Origin: JBGSKV01 sp041740975
GTDB lineage: Bacteria; Bdellovibrionota_B; Oligoflexia; Oligoflexales; JALZUQ01
Direction of reading: 5' to 3'
Length of the DNA: 12,805 bases
Assembly: GCA_041740975.1 (NCBI GenBank)
Contig: JBGSKV010000051.1
Coordinates: forward strand, 1 to 12,805
The translations under genes were made by a program, and so were the position numbers. Shown here piece after piece: positions 1 to 7,972 of this stretch (positions are counted from its first letter, which is position 1; each line of letters begins with the position of its first letter). Below the pieces are notes generated by a model that was not told the DNA's origin, made no database searches, and saw nothing but the letters and a program-made list of their open reading frames with translations.

Positions 1-14
1 AGGAAGTCGTTTAA

Positions 15-35
15 TGACTTACGTGCGTAAGCTCA
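15..35 (-). terminator. Weak stem-loop downstream of the pilin gene
   Basis: A small inverted repeat pairs CTTAC (18-22) with GTAAG (27-31) around a 4-nt loop. It can be extended by TGA/TCA across one bulged base. It lies about 25 nt past the pilin stop codon, where a terminator would be expected, but no T-run follows on the minus strand. It may therefore be only a weak or Rho-assisted end, or chance. Confidence 0.2.
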
Positions 36-58
36 GTTTAGGGGGCCAGTTTTAATCT

Positions 59-634
59 TTAAAAGCAGTTTTTTAGGGCGTTAAGGACTCCAATTGGAGT
101 TCCTAGCATCGAACCATTTTCTGATTCGACCTTCATATAGTCAAGGTATGAAAAAGCTGATCCCGATGCGGCAAGTCTTGCTTTACAATACTGGGTTGGA
201 AGAGAGGATCCATATCGATAACTCAAACCCGCTATCGTAACTTCCGAGTTCTGAGCTGCTATTCCGTAGCTATCTTCTCTGAGCTCAAACCAATAATGAT
301 ATTTTAACTTTCGCCCAATATCTGGCGCAAAGGAAATGCCTAAGAAGGGAATGGTCCCAGTGTACATTTCGAATCCAAAGAGTTTCTGTGGGCCTAAGTT
401 GAGCGAATCGACGTAACCATCATCGGGCGATGCGTAGTACCCAGTCTCCGCTTGATACGACTTCACTGCAACTTCAAAAACTCGCAAATTTGTCTGCGGC
501 TCCGCTTTCGCAGCCTTAATCTTCATGGCCGCAATATTGGGAATAGCAAGGCCTGAGATGAGTGATAATATGGAAATCACCACCATAAGCTCAACGAGGG
601 AAAAGCCCTTTTGAAAATGTGTTATAGGACCCAT
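59..634 (-). CDS. Type IV pilin-like prepilin (N-methylation motif protein)
   Basis: A 191-residue protein with a class III (prepilin) signal. A short positively charged leader ends in KG at residues 9-10, followed by FSLVE with Glu at +5 (E15) and a hydrophobic helix to about residue 36. The family is cleaved after the Gly and N-methylated by prepilin peptidase, then assembled into type IV pili or type II secretion pseudopili. The helix runs into an 'AAKAEPQTNLR' stretch, as in major pilins and pseudopilins. The globular part has only two cysteines, C150 and C190 next to the C-terminus, which suggests the disulfide-bounded D-region of type IVa pilins. The ATG has an AAGAGG ribosome site upstream at a long spacing of about 12 nt. 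It lies 194 nt downstream of aspS on the same strand, with no assembly genes nearby, so major pilin, minor pilin and pseudopilin cannot be told apart. Confidence 0.85.
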   Translation of the reverse strand: MGPITHFQKGFSLVELMVVISILSLISGLAIPNIAAMKIKAAKAEPQTNLRVFEVAVKSYQAETGYYASPDDGYVDSLNLGPQKLFGFEMYTGTIPFLGISFAPDIGRKLKYHYWFELREDSYGIAAQNSEVTIAGLSYRYGSSLPTQYCKARLAASGSAFSYLDYMKVESENGSMLGTPIGVLNALKNCF

Positions 635-828
635 GACCAGTTTCGACCTCTTACGATGTCAGTTCTACGGTTCTCTCTCTTTAGACTGTTATCGCCCCTT
701 CCCTCCTAACACCTGAGGTCTTTATGTAAGCAACTGAAATAATTTGAGTAAAAGCAGCATTCTACCACTGCCAAAGGGGGTCTAATGTCAAGAAATGAGA
801 ATGAGATGAGTCGACGAAAATATCAGTA
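635..828. other. Intergenic region between aspS and the pilin gene
   Basis: A 194-nt gap between two minus-strand genes, expected to hold the aspS 3' end and the pilin promoter. An imperfect stem-loop with GTCGA/TCGAC arms (about 810-837) overlaps the aspS stop but has no T-run. On the minus strand a perfect TTGACA (786-791) and a TAGAAT (759-764) are present but lie 21 nt apart, too far for a standard sigma-70 promoter. A purine-rich AGGAGG stretch near 703-710 has no start codon after it. I cannot assign a definite promoter. Confidence 0.5.
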
Positions 829-2622
829 TTATTCGACGCGTAAATCCCTGACGCGAATGTGCAAATCAATAAGTTGATCTTGTGTCACTGGAGTTGGTGA
901 ACCCGTCATTAGGCACATACCAGTATTGGTTTTTGGAAAAGCTATGACTTCGCGAATCGATTCGCTTTGCGTCAAAATCATCGCCATGCGGTCCAGACCA
1001 TAAGCCATCCCGCCATGCGGTGGAGGTCCAAATTTTAATGCATCTAATAAGAAACCAAACTTGGCGCGCGCGTCTTCTTCTGTCATACCCATCAATTTAA
1101 AAACTTTTTGTTGCAACTCAGCATTGTGGATACGAACAGATCCACCGGCAATTTCATTGCCGTTCAAAACCAAATCATAAGAAGCAGCGCGAACTTTTTC
1201 TGGCGCCGTATCCATCAAATGAATATCTTCAACCATCGGAGACGTGAAAGGATGATGCACGGCCATCCAGCGACCGGACCCAGAGTCACGTTCAAAACAT
1301 GGAAAGTCGTGGATCCATGCAAATTTATATTCCAATGGATCATACAGACCTAAGTGCTTGCCTAAGTAATTTCGCAGTGTCCCGAGACCAGCTTTCGTAG
1401 AGCCATAAGGACCAGCGCCAAACAACACTAAGTCGTTTTCACCAACACCCAGCCTCTTTTCAATAGCAGCCACACCTGTATCGTCGAAAAACTTCGCGAT
1501 CGGTGACTGCCAACTCGCGACTCCCGATCCAGCTTGCTTCTTCATCCAAGCTAGTCCTTTGAGTCCGTGGTTTTTGACCAGATCCGCCATTTGATCGATA
1601 TCTTTTCGACTGAACTTTTCAGCCACTCCTTTGACGACCAGAGCATTGACGATTCCTTCGTGCTGTACGACTTCACTGAAAACTTTGAAGGAACTATTCT
1701 CCACGAGATCGCTGATATTTTGTAGTTTGAGTTCAAATCGCAAATCAGGCTTATCGACACCGTAGGATTCCATTGCTTCTTGATAAGTCATGCGCTGGAA
1801 AGGAGTCTTTAAAGTTTTTCCAAGATACTCGCCGACTCCTTGGGCCGTAATTTGTTCGAAAGTCTGCATTATGAGTTCTTGATCGCAAAAAGACATTTCA
1901 CAATCAAGCTGCGTAAACTCCGGCTGGCGATCGGCTCTTAAGTCTTCATCGCGAAAGCACTTGACCACCTGGTAGTAACGATCAAAACCCGCCACCATCA
2001 AAACTTGTTTGAAAAGTTGCGGACTTTGCGGCAAGGCATAAAAATGACCTGGATGGATGCGAGATGGCACCAAGAACTCACGCGCACCTTCCGGAGTGGA
2101 CTTATAAAGAAGTGGCGTTTCGGTATCTAGAAATCCCGCTTCGTCCATGGCCTTACGCATACAACGCGTCAGATGAATCCGGCCCAGAACTTTGTCGCGA
2201 ATCTGCGGACGTCGCAAATCCAAAAAGCGATACTGCAAACGAAGGTTCTCCCCGGCTTGCTGCGTTTCTTCTGTCAAAGCGAAAGGCAAAGTCGCCGAGC
2301 GGCTGAGGATCTCAAGTTCCTTCACGACCAACTCGACTTCAGTATTTTCATATTTTGCTTTTTCGGGAACTCCGACACGGCGCTGAACGAGGCCTTTAGC
2401 GGCGATAACGTACTCGGATTTTATCTCAGAGGCATTTTTATGAACATCTGCAGAGATGGATGGATCAATCATAAGTTGGGCAATGCCAAAGCGATCGCGC
2501 AAATCAATAAAAACAATGCCGCCATGATCGCGGTGACGAAACACCCATCCGTTCACCGTAACCGTGTTGCCAACTTGCTGACTAAATTCGTTCAAACGAA
2601 TCGTACGTAACCAACTTTGCAT
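829..2622 (-). CDS. aspS: Aspartyl-tRNA synthetase
   Basis: A full-length bacterial-type class IIb synthetase (597 residues) that charges tRNA-Asp with aspartate in the cytoplasm. The OB-fold anticodon-binding domain spans about residues 1-105. Class II motif 1 lies around 131-170, with RFLDLRRP at 132-139. The flipping loop GAREFLVPSR is at 179-188. Motif 2 is around 219-240, with FRDEDLRADRQPEFTQLD. The bacterial GAD insertion covers about 290-425. The substrate-site segment GGSVRIHNAELQ is at 493-504, and motif 3 GMAYGLDRMAMIL at 538-550. The ATG is preceded by GGAGAA at about 9 nt. His33 in RDHGG takes the place of E. coli Leu30, a position linked to relaxed tRNA-Asp/tRNA-Asn discrimination. 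It is divergent from the nuo operon and has a plausible promoter in the shared intergenic region. Confidence 0.98.
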   Translation of the reverse strand: MQSWLRTIRLNEFSQQVGNTVTVNGWVFRHRDHGGIVFIDLRDRFGIAQLMIDPSISADVHKNASEIKSEYVIAAKGLVQRRVGVPEKAKYENTEVELVVKELEILSRSATLPFALTEETQQAGENLRLQYRFLDLRRPQIRDKVLGRIHLTRCMRKAMDEAGFLDTETPLLYKSTPEGAREFLVPSRIHPGHFYALPQSPQLFKQVLMVAGFDRYYQVVKCFRDEDLRADRQPEFTQLDCEMSFCDQELIMQTFEQITAQGVGEYLGKTLKTPFQRMTYQEAMESYGVDKPDLRFELKLQNISDLVENSSFKVFSEVVQHEGIVNALVVKGVAEKFSRKDIDQMADLVKNHGLKGLAWMKKQAGSGVASWQSPIAKFFDDTGVAAIEKRLGVGENDLVLFGAGPYGSTKAGLGTLRNYLGKHLGLYDPLEYKFAWIHDFPCFERDSGSGRWMAVHHPFTSPMVEDIHLMDTAPEKVRAASYDLVLNGNEIAGGSVRIHNAELQQKVFKLMGMTEEDARAKFGFLLDALKFGPPPHGGMAYGLDRMAMILTQSESIREVIAFPKTNTGMCLMTGSPTPVTQDQLIDLHIRVRDLRVE

Positions 2623-2717
2623 AGGAAATTCTTCTCCGTGGGGCGATGGCGCAAAGGCCAGTCATAACTTTTCTGTGGTTTTAAGCCAACATTTACAAAC
2701 TTCTGCAGTAAAGAAAA

Positions 2718-2746
2718 ATTGTACCGTCACCCGTGCAAAACAACAA
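2718..2746 (-). promoter_or_regulatory. Candidate sigma-70 promoter of aspS
   Basis: Read on the minus strand, TTGTTG (2741-2746) and TACAAT (2718-2723) are separated by exactly 17 nt. The match is 4/6 at -35 and 5/6 at -10. The predicted start near 2711 would give aspS an untranslated leader of roughly 90 nt. It was assigned by pattern only. Confidence 0.45.
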
Positions 2747-2792
2747 CTGCTCAAGAATTAATTATGAAGGTGTCGAAAAAATAAGCGGTCAC

Positions 2793-2806
2793 CCGCGTCC
2801 GCGCGG
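2793..2806 (+). other. GC-rich hairpin upstream of the nuoCD leader ORF
   Basis: CCGCG (2793-2797) and CGCGG (2802-2806) form a perfect 5-bp stem with a TCCG loop. The overlapping GCGG/CCGC (2785-2796) can form a competing 4-bp stem. The hairpin overlaps a purine-rich GGAGG stretch (2805-2809). It could affect transcript stability or translation in the nuo leader, but no known riboswitch class is recognised. Confidence 0.25.
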
Positions 2807-2839
2807 AGGTGAGGGAGAGATTGCTTTGAGGAAAGCTGG

Positions 2840-2905
2840 ATGCTAATCTCGTTTGGCTCGAAACACTCGAAAAACATGAATGAGGTCGGTGCGTTATTTA
2901 TATGA
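2840..2905 (+). CDS. Candidate 21-codon leader peptide overlapping nuoCD
   Basis: This short ORF starts at ATG 2840, preceded by GAGG (2828-2831) at a good 8-nt spacing. It ends at TGA 2903-2905, overlapping the nuoCD ATG (2902-2904) as ATGA. The peptide begins MLISFGSK and ends VGALFI, and resembles no family I know. It matters because the nuoCD start has no ribosome site at normal distance: the nearest GAGG (2882-2885) is 16 nt away. Ribosomes ending this ORF could restart on nuoCD, which is translational coupling. The overlap is seen directly; translation and function are inferred. ORFs this short also arise by chance. Confidence 0.4.
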   Translation: MLISFGSKHSKNMNEVGALFI

Positions 2906-4629
2906 CACAAGAGAATTCATCTCAATCTATATCGGAACTCACACGTACTCTCGCTGATCAGATTTCAAGAGATGTACCTGGTGCCAGCGTCAAAACCGTC
3001 GGTAATCTAAAAGTCAGCGGCGAGGACACATTACTTGTATCGCACGATGCGATTTTGGATGTCGCCAAAAAACTGAAAAACGATTTTCCGTTTCTTATGG
3101 ATGTTTGTGCGGTGGATTATCCCGGCAAAGATAAACGTTTCGAAATGGTTTACCACTTTGCAGACCCGGCCAACGGCAATAAGCGCTTAAGAGTCAAAGC
3201 GGCGTTAAACGCCGACGATGAAATCGAATCGCTTACGCCAGTATATAAGTCCGCCAACTGGTTTGAGCGCGAAGCTTTTGATTTGTATGGCATTCGCATT
3301 AAAAACCACCCGAACCTACGACGAATACTGTGCCACGAAGACTTCGTAGGACACCCCCTCCGCAAAGATTATCCGGCCGATAAACGACAAGAACTTCGCA
3401 CGCCGATGGATCATGCTTTCGCCAAAGACAAAGAGCGGATGCTCGCCGATCAAGACGACTATTTGGATGAGCGCACGTGGATCAATATCGGTCCCGCACA
3501 TCCGGCGACGCACGGTACACTTCGTTTTATGGCGGTCTTGCAGGGTGAAACTATCGAGAACGTCGATGTCGAGATTGGCTACCTGCATCGCTGCTTTGAA
3601 AAAATGTGCGAGACCCACAACTACAATCAGATTATCCCTTATACGGACCGATTGAACTATTGTTCGGCCCCCATCAATAATAATGTTTGGTGCCAAGTCG
3701 TCGAAAAAATGATGGGCCTTCAGGTCCCTCCGAGAGCCCAAGCCATTCGCATAATTTTGGACGAATTTTCTCGCTGCATCGATCACCTAGTTTGCATCAG
3801 TACAAATTGTGTGGACTTAGGCGCCCTGACGAATTTCTGGATTGGCTTCGCGGCTCGTGAGCGCGTTTATGATTTGTTCGAAAAACTTTGCGGGGCTCGC
3901 CTCACGGTTTCTTTGGCCCGTGTTGGCGGTTTGGGTTTTGACTTACCTGCGGGTTGGGTTGAACAGGCGAAAGATACGGTCAAAGAAATTCGCCGCATCC
4001 GGGCTGAACTGGGTGGGCTCCTGACGAAAAACAGAATCTTCATCCAACGGATGAAGGGCGCTGGAGCGATTAGCGCCGAAGATGCCATTAACTGGGGCTT
4101 TACGGGACCATGCTTGAGAGCAGCAGGCGTTGGCCTTGATGCTCGCGTTTACGCACCTTATAATGGTTATGATCAGCTCGAATTTGATATTCCCGTTGGT
4201 TCGCGTGGTGATAGTTATGATCGTTATATGGTGCGCATGGAAGAGATGCATCAGTCCTTGAACATCATCGATCAAGTTCTTAATAATTTGCCGGAAGGCG
4301 CTGTCAAGGTGGACGATAAAGCTGTGACGCTACCGGAAAAGCGCGATGTATATCAAAACATTGAAGGGCTTATGAACCATTTCATGATGGTCATCAATGG
4401 CGTACAACCGCCACCGGGCGAGATTTATCATTATGGTGAAGGCGCCAATGGCGAACTTGGATTTTATATAGTGAGTGACGGCAGCAGCAAACCATACCGC
4501 GTCAAATGCCGTCCGCCCTGTTTTGCAATTTTTCAAGCTTTCCCGGACATGATCAAAGGCCAGATGATGGCTGATGCGATTGCCGCGTTAGGTTCTATTA
4601 ATATTATCGCTGGCGAATTAGATCGCTAA
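2902..4629 (+). CDS. nuoCD: NADH-quinone oxidoreductase subunit C/D fusion
   Basis: A 575-residue fusion of the 30-kDa (NuoC) and 49-kDa (NuoD) peripheral-arm subunits of complex I. NuoC covers about residues 1-165, with the family signature FEREAFDLYGI (121-131), HPNLRRIL (136-143) and GHPLRKDYP (150-158). A short charged linker leads to NuoD from about 190. In NuoD the quinone-site loop HPATHG is at 200-205, and Y253 in RLNYCSAP matches the conserved quinone-contacting tyrosine. The C-terminus GELDR is the usual NuoD ending. Known role: NuoD forms the quinone pocket with NuoB and receives electrons from cluster N2; it binds no cluster itself. An in-frame TGA at 2881 excludes a longer N-terminus. 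It is the first clear gene of the operon, 12 nt before nuoE. Fused C/D is known from E. coli and other lineages. Confidence 0.97.
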   Translation: MTQENSSQSISELTRTLADQISRDVPGASVKTVGNLKVSGEDTLLVSHDAILDVAKKLKNDFPFLMDVCAVDYPGKDKRFEMVYHFADPANGNKRLRVKAALNADDEIESLTPVYKSANWFEREAFDLYGIRIKNHPNLRRILCHEDFVGHPLRKDYPADKRQELRTPMDHAFAKDKERMLADQDDYLDERTWINIGPAHPATHGTLRFMAVLQGETIENVDVEIGYLHRCFEKMCETHNYNQIIPYTDRLNYCSAPINNNVWCQVVEKMMGLQVPPRAQAIRIILDEFSRCIDHLVCISTNCVDLGALTNFWIGFAARERVYDLFEKLCGARLTVSLARVGGLGFDLPAGWVEQAKDTVKEIRRIRAELGGLLTKNRIFIQRMKGAGAISAEDAINWGFTGPCLRAAGVGLDARVYAPYNGYDQLEFDIPVGSRGDSYDRYMVRMEEMHQSLNIIDQVLNNLPEGAVKVDDKAVTLPEKRDVYQNIEGLMNHFMMVINGVQPPPGEIYHYGEGANGELGFYIVSDGSSKPYRVKCRPPCFAIFQAFPDMIKGQMMADAIAALGSINIIAGELDR

Positions 4630-4630
4630 G

Positions 4631-4635
4631 AGGAG
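4631..4635 (+). promoter_or_regulatory. Ribosome binding site setting the TTG start of nuoE
   Basis: AGGAG lies 6 nt before TTG 4642, just after the nuoCD stop. The site supports the rare TTG codon as the real start, since no ATG or GTG is equally well placed. Confidence 0.7.
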
Positions 4636-4641
4636 ACTTAG

Positions 4642-5124
4642 TTGGCTGTGTTTTCTGCACAATTAACCGATAAAATTAAATCGCTCGTCGGACGTTATGA
4701 GACGAAGCGATCGGCAATTTTGCCGATCTTGCATGCGATTCAAGATGAATATCATTGGATTCATGAAGAGCACATCAATGCTCTCGAAAAAGATTATGAA
4801 TTCAATCGGGTCCAGGTCAAAGAAGTTATTAGCTTCTATGACATTTACTCCTCCACACCAAAAAAACCTTTTCAGATTCGTTTTTGCAATAACATCACTT
4901 GTCACATGATGGGCTCGCAGCAAATTGTCGATCATTTGAAAGATCAGTGTGAACGCACTGGATTTGAAAACTGTGAAGTAACGCCCTACCCTTGCCTTGG
5001 TAAATGTGACGGCGCTCCCGTAATGCTTATCAATAAAACGAGATATGAAAATGTTTCTTTAGAAAATGTCGACGGCATGGTTTTGAAGCACGTCCAAACC
5101 CATCAAAAAAAAGAGCTAAGGTGA
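4642..5124 (+). CDS. nuoE: NADH-quinone oxidoreductase subunit E
   Basis: A 160-residue thioredoxin-like [2Fe-2S] subunit (24-kDa) of the NADH dehydrogenase module. The ligands of cluster N1a are visible as C82-x4-C87 and C118-x3-C122, within CNNITC and PCLGKCDGAP. The N-terminal helical part (about 1-75), with KRSAILPILHAIQDEY, is typical of the family. NuoE pairs with NuoF; N1a sits near FMN and is usually seen as an off-path electron store. Translation starts at TTG, supported by AGGAG 6 nt upstream. The gene ends 1 nt before nuoF, so the two are almost certainly translated together. Length is normal for the family. Confidence 0.96.
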   Translation: MAVFSAQLTDKIKSLVGRYETKRSAILPILHAIQDEYHWIHEEHINALEKDYEFNRVQVKEVISFYDIYSSTPKKPFQIRFCNNITCHMMGSQQIVDHLKDQCERTGFENCEVTPYPCLGKCDGAPVMLINKTRYENVSLENVDGMVLKHVQTHQKKELR

Positions 5125-5125
5125 T

Positions 5126-6397
5126 ATGACGAGTACAGCATCTTCGCAAAAAATAATCCTCGCGCATGAAGGCATGGCTAATAGCCGCGCGCTTTCCACT
5201 TATAAAGCGAATGGCGGATACACGGCGCTTGCCAAAGCCCTCAAAATGCAGCCAACGCAAATCATCGATGAAGTCAAAGCATCGGGACTGCGAGGCCGTG
5301 GTGGCGCCGGTTTCCCAACGGGACTGAAGTGGAGCTTTGTGCCCCGAGACATCACGGGACCAAAGTATTTGCTTTGCAATAATGACGAGAGTGAACCGGG
5401 AACTTTCAAGGATCGCCATATTTGTACGGTCAGTCCGCATATGATCATTGAAGGCATTATCATTGGGGCGTTCACTGTCAATGCGAACAAAGGTTATATT
5501 TACACGCGCTATGAATTCCAAGAAGAGATTGGCTATTTAGAAGTGGCGATCAAAGAAGCCTATGAAGCGGGACTTCTTGGTAAAAACATTTTGGGATCTG
5601 GTTTTGATTTCGATCTTGATTCCTATGTCGGAGCGGGTGCTTATATTTGCGGTGAAGAGACTGGAATGATTTCTTCACTAGAGGGCAAAAAAGGCCAACC
5701 CAAACTGAAGCCGCCATTTCCTGCCGTATCAGGATATTTGGGTCGTCCGACGGTTGTCAACAACACAGAAACCTTGGCGAACATTCCTTGGATCATTAAC
5801 AACGGTGCGGCTGCCTTTAAAAAATTCGGTACCGAAAAAAGTCCGGGGACAAAACTCTTTTCAATTTCTGGGCCGATCAAACGTCCCGGTGTTTATGAAG
5901 TTCCCCTGGGAACAAAGTTTATGGATTTTCTCAATCACCAGTGCGGTGGCATGCTCGAAGGCAAAACTTTTAAAGCTTGTATTCCGGGCGGTGCTTCAGC
6001 TGCGGTATTAACTGCCGAGGAAATGCAAAATGTGACCTTGGATTTCGAATGCCTCGCCGAGAACGGCAGCATGCTCGGCTCCGGCGCGATTATGGTCATT
6101 GATGATAGCCAAAGCATGACGGATATTTTGAAAGTCACGATGGACTTCTTTTCGCACGAGAGTTGCGGACAATGTACGCCGTGTCGCGAAGGTACCGGTT
6201 GGCTGGCGAACATTCTAGAAGGTATCAAAGAACGACATGCTACGCCAAAAGACGTTGACCGCATTTACGATATTGCAAAAAATATGAGCGGCAAAACCAT
6301 TTGCGCGTTGTCAGATGCAGCGGCTGGCCCCGCGATGTCTTTTATTAAAAAATATGGCGATGAAATAAAACATAACCTCGGAGCCGAGCATAGTTAA
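5126..6397 (+). CDS. nuoF: NADH-quinone oxidoreductase subunit F (NADH/FMN-binding)
   Basis: A 423-residue 51-kDa subunit that oxidises NADH and passes electrons through FMN to cluster N3. The glycine-rich FMN-binding segment GRGGAGFPTGLKW is at 57-69, and the conserved NNDESEPGTFKDR at 85-97. The nucleotide-site region runs from GAGAYICGEET through GRPTVVNNTETLANI (about 171-219). Cluster N3 ligands are C347-x2-C350-x2-C353 (ESCGQCTPCREG) and C393. No expected residue is missing. The ATG follows the nuoE stop by one base, with TAAGG (5117-5121) as a short ribosome site inside nuoE. The gene ends one base before nuoG, typical of a tight operon. Confidence 0.98.
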   Translation: MTSTASSQKIILAHEGMANSRALSTYKANGGYTALAKALKMQPTQIIDEVKASGLRGRGGAGFPTGLKWSFVPRDITGPKYLLCNNDESEPGTFKDRHICTVSPHMIIEGIIIGAFTVNANKGYIYTRYEFQEEIGYLEVAIKEAYEAGLLGKNILGSGFDFDLDSYVGAGAYICGEETGMISSLEGKKGQPKLKPPFPAVSGYLGRPTVVNNTETLANIPWIINNGAAAFKKFGTEKSPGTKLFSISGPIKRPGVYEVPLGTKFMDFLNHQCGGMLEGKTFKACIPGGASAAVLTAEEMQNVTLDFECLAENGSMLGSGAIMVIDDSQSMTDILKVTMDFFSHESCGQCTPCREGTGWLANILEGIKERHATPKDVDRIYDIAKNMSGKTICALSDAAAGPAMSFIKKYGDEIKHNLGAEHS

Positions 6398-6398
6398 T

Positions 6399-7955
6399 AT
6401 GACGACGACCACTACCGACAACCAAAAAGCTCAAGCTGTAAAAGCCCCCGTTCAGGTCACATTCACTTTGAATGGCCAGCAAATCTCCGTACCCAAAGGC
6501 ACTTCGGTGATGGAAGCAGCTACCAAGAACAAAGTCGATATCCCGCATTTTTGTTGGCATCCCGGCTTAAGCGTTGCGGGTGTCTGTCGGTTTTGTTTGG
6601 TCAAAGTAGAAGGCGCTCGGAAACTTGAAATTGCCTGTAACCTCGAAGCTCGCGATGGCATGATCGTTTCTTCTGTCGACGCCGAAGTTAAAGAAGCTCA
6701 CAAATGGGCTCTTGAATTTCACTTAGTCAATCACCCACTCGATTGTCCGATTTGCGACCAAGCCGGCGAATGCGGCCTACAAGACTTTTATATGTCGGTT
6801 GGGAAGTACGACAGTTGGATGAACCGTCCGAAAGCTCTCAAACCGAAAGCTCTGGATATTGGTGGCGATTTGGTTTTGGATACAGAGCGTTGCATTCTTT
6901 GCTCACGCTGCGTCCGTTTCGAAGAAGAAGTTACCAAGACCGACGCGCTCGGGATCTTTGACCGTGGCGACCGCGCTATCATTGGAACTTATCCCGGAAA
7001 AAAAATTGATCATAACTACACGACGAACCTTGTCGATATTTGTCCAGTTGGGGCTTTTACGTCGAAGGAGTTTCGCTTTAAAAAACGCGTTTGGTTTTTG
7101 CAAGATCGCCCGTCGATATGCCCAGGTTGCTCGACAGGATGTGCCGTGGACGTTTATGGCAAACCGCAGGAACGACACTATTACCGTATCAAACCGCGTG
7201 AGTCGGAAGTCAACGGTCACTGGATGTGTGACTTCGGCCGCCATCAATACGTGCCACTGAATGCTGAACTACGACTTCCCAAAGCTTCTCTGCAAGTCAA
7301 TCAGCAACAAAAGTACGTTTTGTTAGAAGATGCGCTCACTGAACTGAAAACCATGCTTGGCCAAGTTCAGCCATCGGAAGTGGCTTTACTAGTTTCAGCC
7401 CAGTACACCAATGAAGAATACGCAAAGTTTTTTGATTACTTCGTGACGCAACACAAGATTAAGCATGTTTTTCAATGGCGCGAGCCCACTGAAACTATCG
7501 AGGCTTTTGACGGCTTGTTGATGCGCGGCGATCACAATGCCAATACACAGGGTCTTCTGTCCGCCATGAAACAAGTAGGCATCAGCGCCAAACCGACTAA
7601 TGAATTCGACAAAGCGTTGGATTCAAAGTTTAAACTTGTGATTGCACTGGCCCCCGAACTGCCGGACACTTTCCCAAGCTTGGCCGGACAACTTGCCAAA
7701 CTTTCAGAAGCACCTGCTTACACCTGCGTATTTTCTCTGATGGTTTCACTCGCGAGAATTCCTGGTTTTGACTGCTTGATCCCTATGCGAGGGTGGGCTG
7801 AAAAATTAGGTAGTTTTACAAATTTTGAAGGCAAGATTCGCCAACTGGAAGCATCATTTCCGCCGGCGGTCCTAGATGCACTCGGTGTCGACGAAGCTGT
7901 TGAGCTTTTGGCGGGATCAAGGCACTTTCAGCCGCGAGAACATACGGTACACTAG
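6399..7955 (+). CDS. nuoG: NADH-quinone oxidoreductase subunit G, short form with N7 cluster site
   Basis: A 518-residue 75-kDa-type subunit carrying the Fe-S chain from NuoF/E toward NuoI. The ferredoxin-like domain has N1b ligands C52, C63, C66 and C80. N5 ligands are H112, C116, C119 and C125. N4 ligands are C165, C168, C171 and C215. An extra set, C241-x2-C244-x3-C248-x28-C277, matches the N7 cluster found only in some bacteria. After that the molybdopterin-like region is reduced to about 240 residues, against 400-600 in most relatives. Fragments such as GDHNANTQGL and EKLGSFTNFEGKIRQ still resemble that domain. The start is 1 nt after nuoF, with only a distant GGAG (6380-6383), so coupling is likely. 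The TAG stop at 7953 is followed by a clear new ribosome site, so I see no frameshift. Confidence 0.95.
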   Translation: MTTTTTDNQKAQAVKAPVQVTFTLNGQQISVPKGTSVMEAATKNKVDIPHFCWHPGLSVAGVCRFCLVKVEGARKLEIACNLEARDGMIVSSVDAEVKEAHKWALEFHLVNHPLDCPICDQAGECGLQDFYMSVGKYDSWMNRPKALKPKALDIGGDLVLDTERCILCSRCVRFEEEVTKTDALGIFDRGDRAIIGTYPGKKIDHNYTTNLVDICPVGAFTSKEFRFKKRVWFLQDRPSICPGCSTGCAVDVYGKPQERHYYRIKPRESEVNGHWMCDFGRHQYVPLNAELRLPKASLQVNQQQKYVLLEDALTELKTMLGQVQPSEVALLVSAQYTNEEYAKFFDYFVTQHKIKHVFQWREPTETIEAFDGLLMRGDHNANTQGLLSAMKQVGISAKPTNEFDKALDSKFKLVIALAPELPDTFPSLAGQLAKLSEAPAYTCVFSLMVSLARIPGFDCLIPMRGWAEKLGSFTNFEGKIRQLEASFPPAVLDALGVDEAVELLAGSRHFQPREHTVH

Positions 7956-7972
7956 ATTTTTTGTAAAAGATT

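Noticed and set aside
675..710. FliA-like -10 (GGCGATAA) upstream of the pilin
   Set aside because: The matching TAAAG element is 20 nt away instead of about 11, so the sigma-28 pattern fails.
759..791. TTGACA and TAGAAT on the minus strand as a pilin promoter
   Set aside because: The elements are 21 nt apart, outside the normal 16-18 nt spacing. The same area was tested for a sigma-54 -24/-12 pattern (GG...GC), but the spacing was 12 rather than 10 nt.
1108..2610. Plus-strand reading frames of 64-145 codons opposite aspS
   Set aside because: They lie antisense to a complete, strongly conserved gene, contain no recognisable domains and are explained as shadow frames.
2623..2901. Riboswitch or T-box in the aspS/nuoCD intergenic region
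   Set aside because: No known conserved core or specifier-loop pattern could be recognised; only small hairpins are present.
3316..3786. A 156-codon minus-strand frame opposite nuoCD
   Set aside because: Antisense to conserved NuoC/NuoD motifs with no domain or good ribosome site.
6399..7955. NuoG as a frameshifted pseudogene because of its short length
   Set aside because: All Fe-S ligands are intact, the C-terminal part still resembles the family, and the next gene has a normal start 27 nt later.
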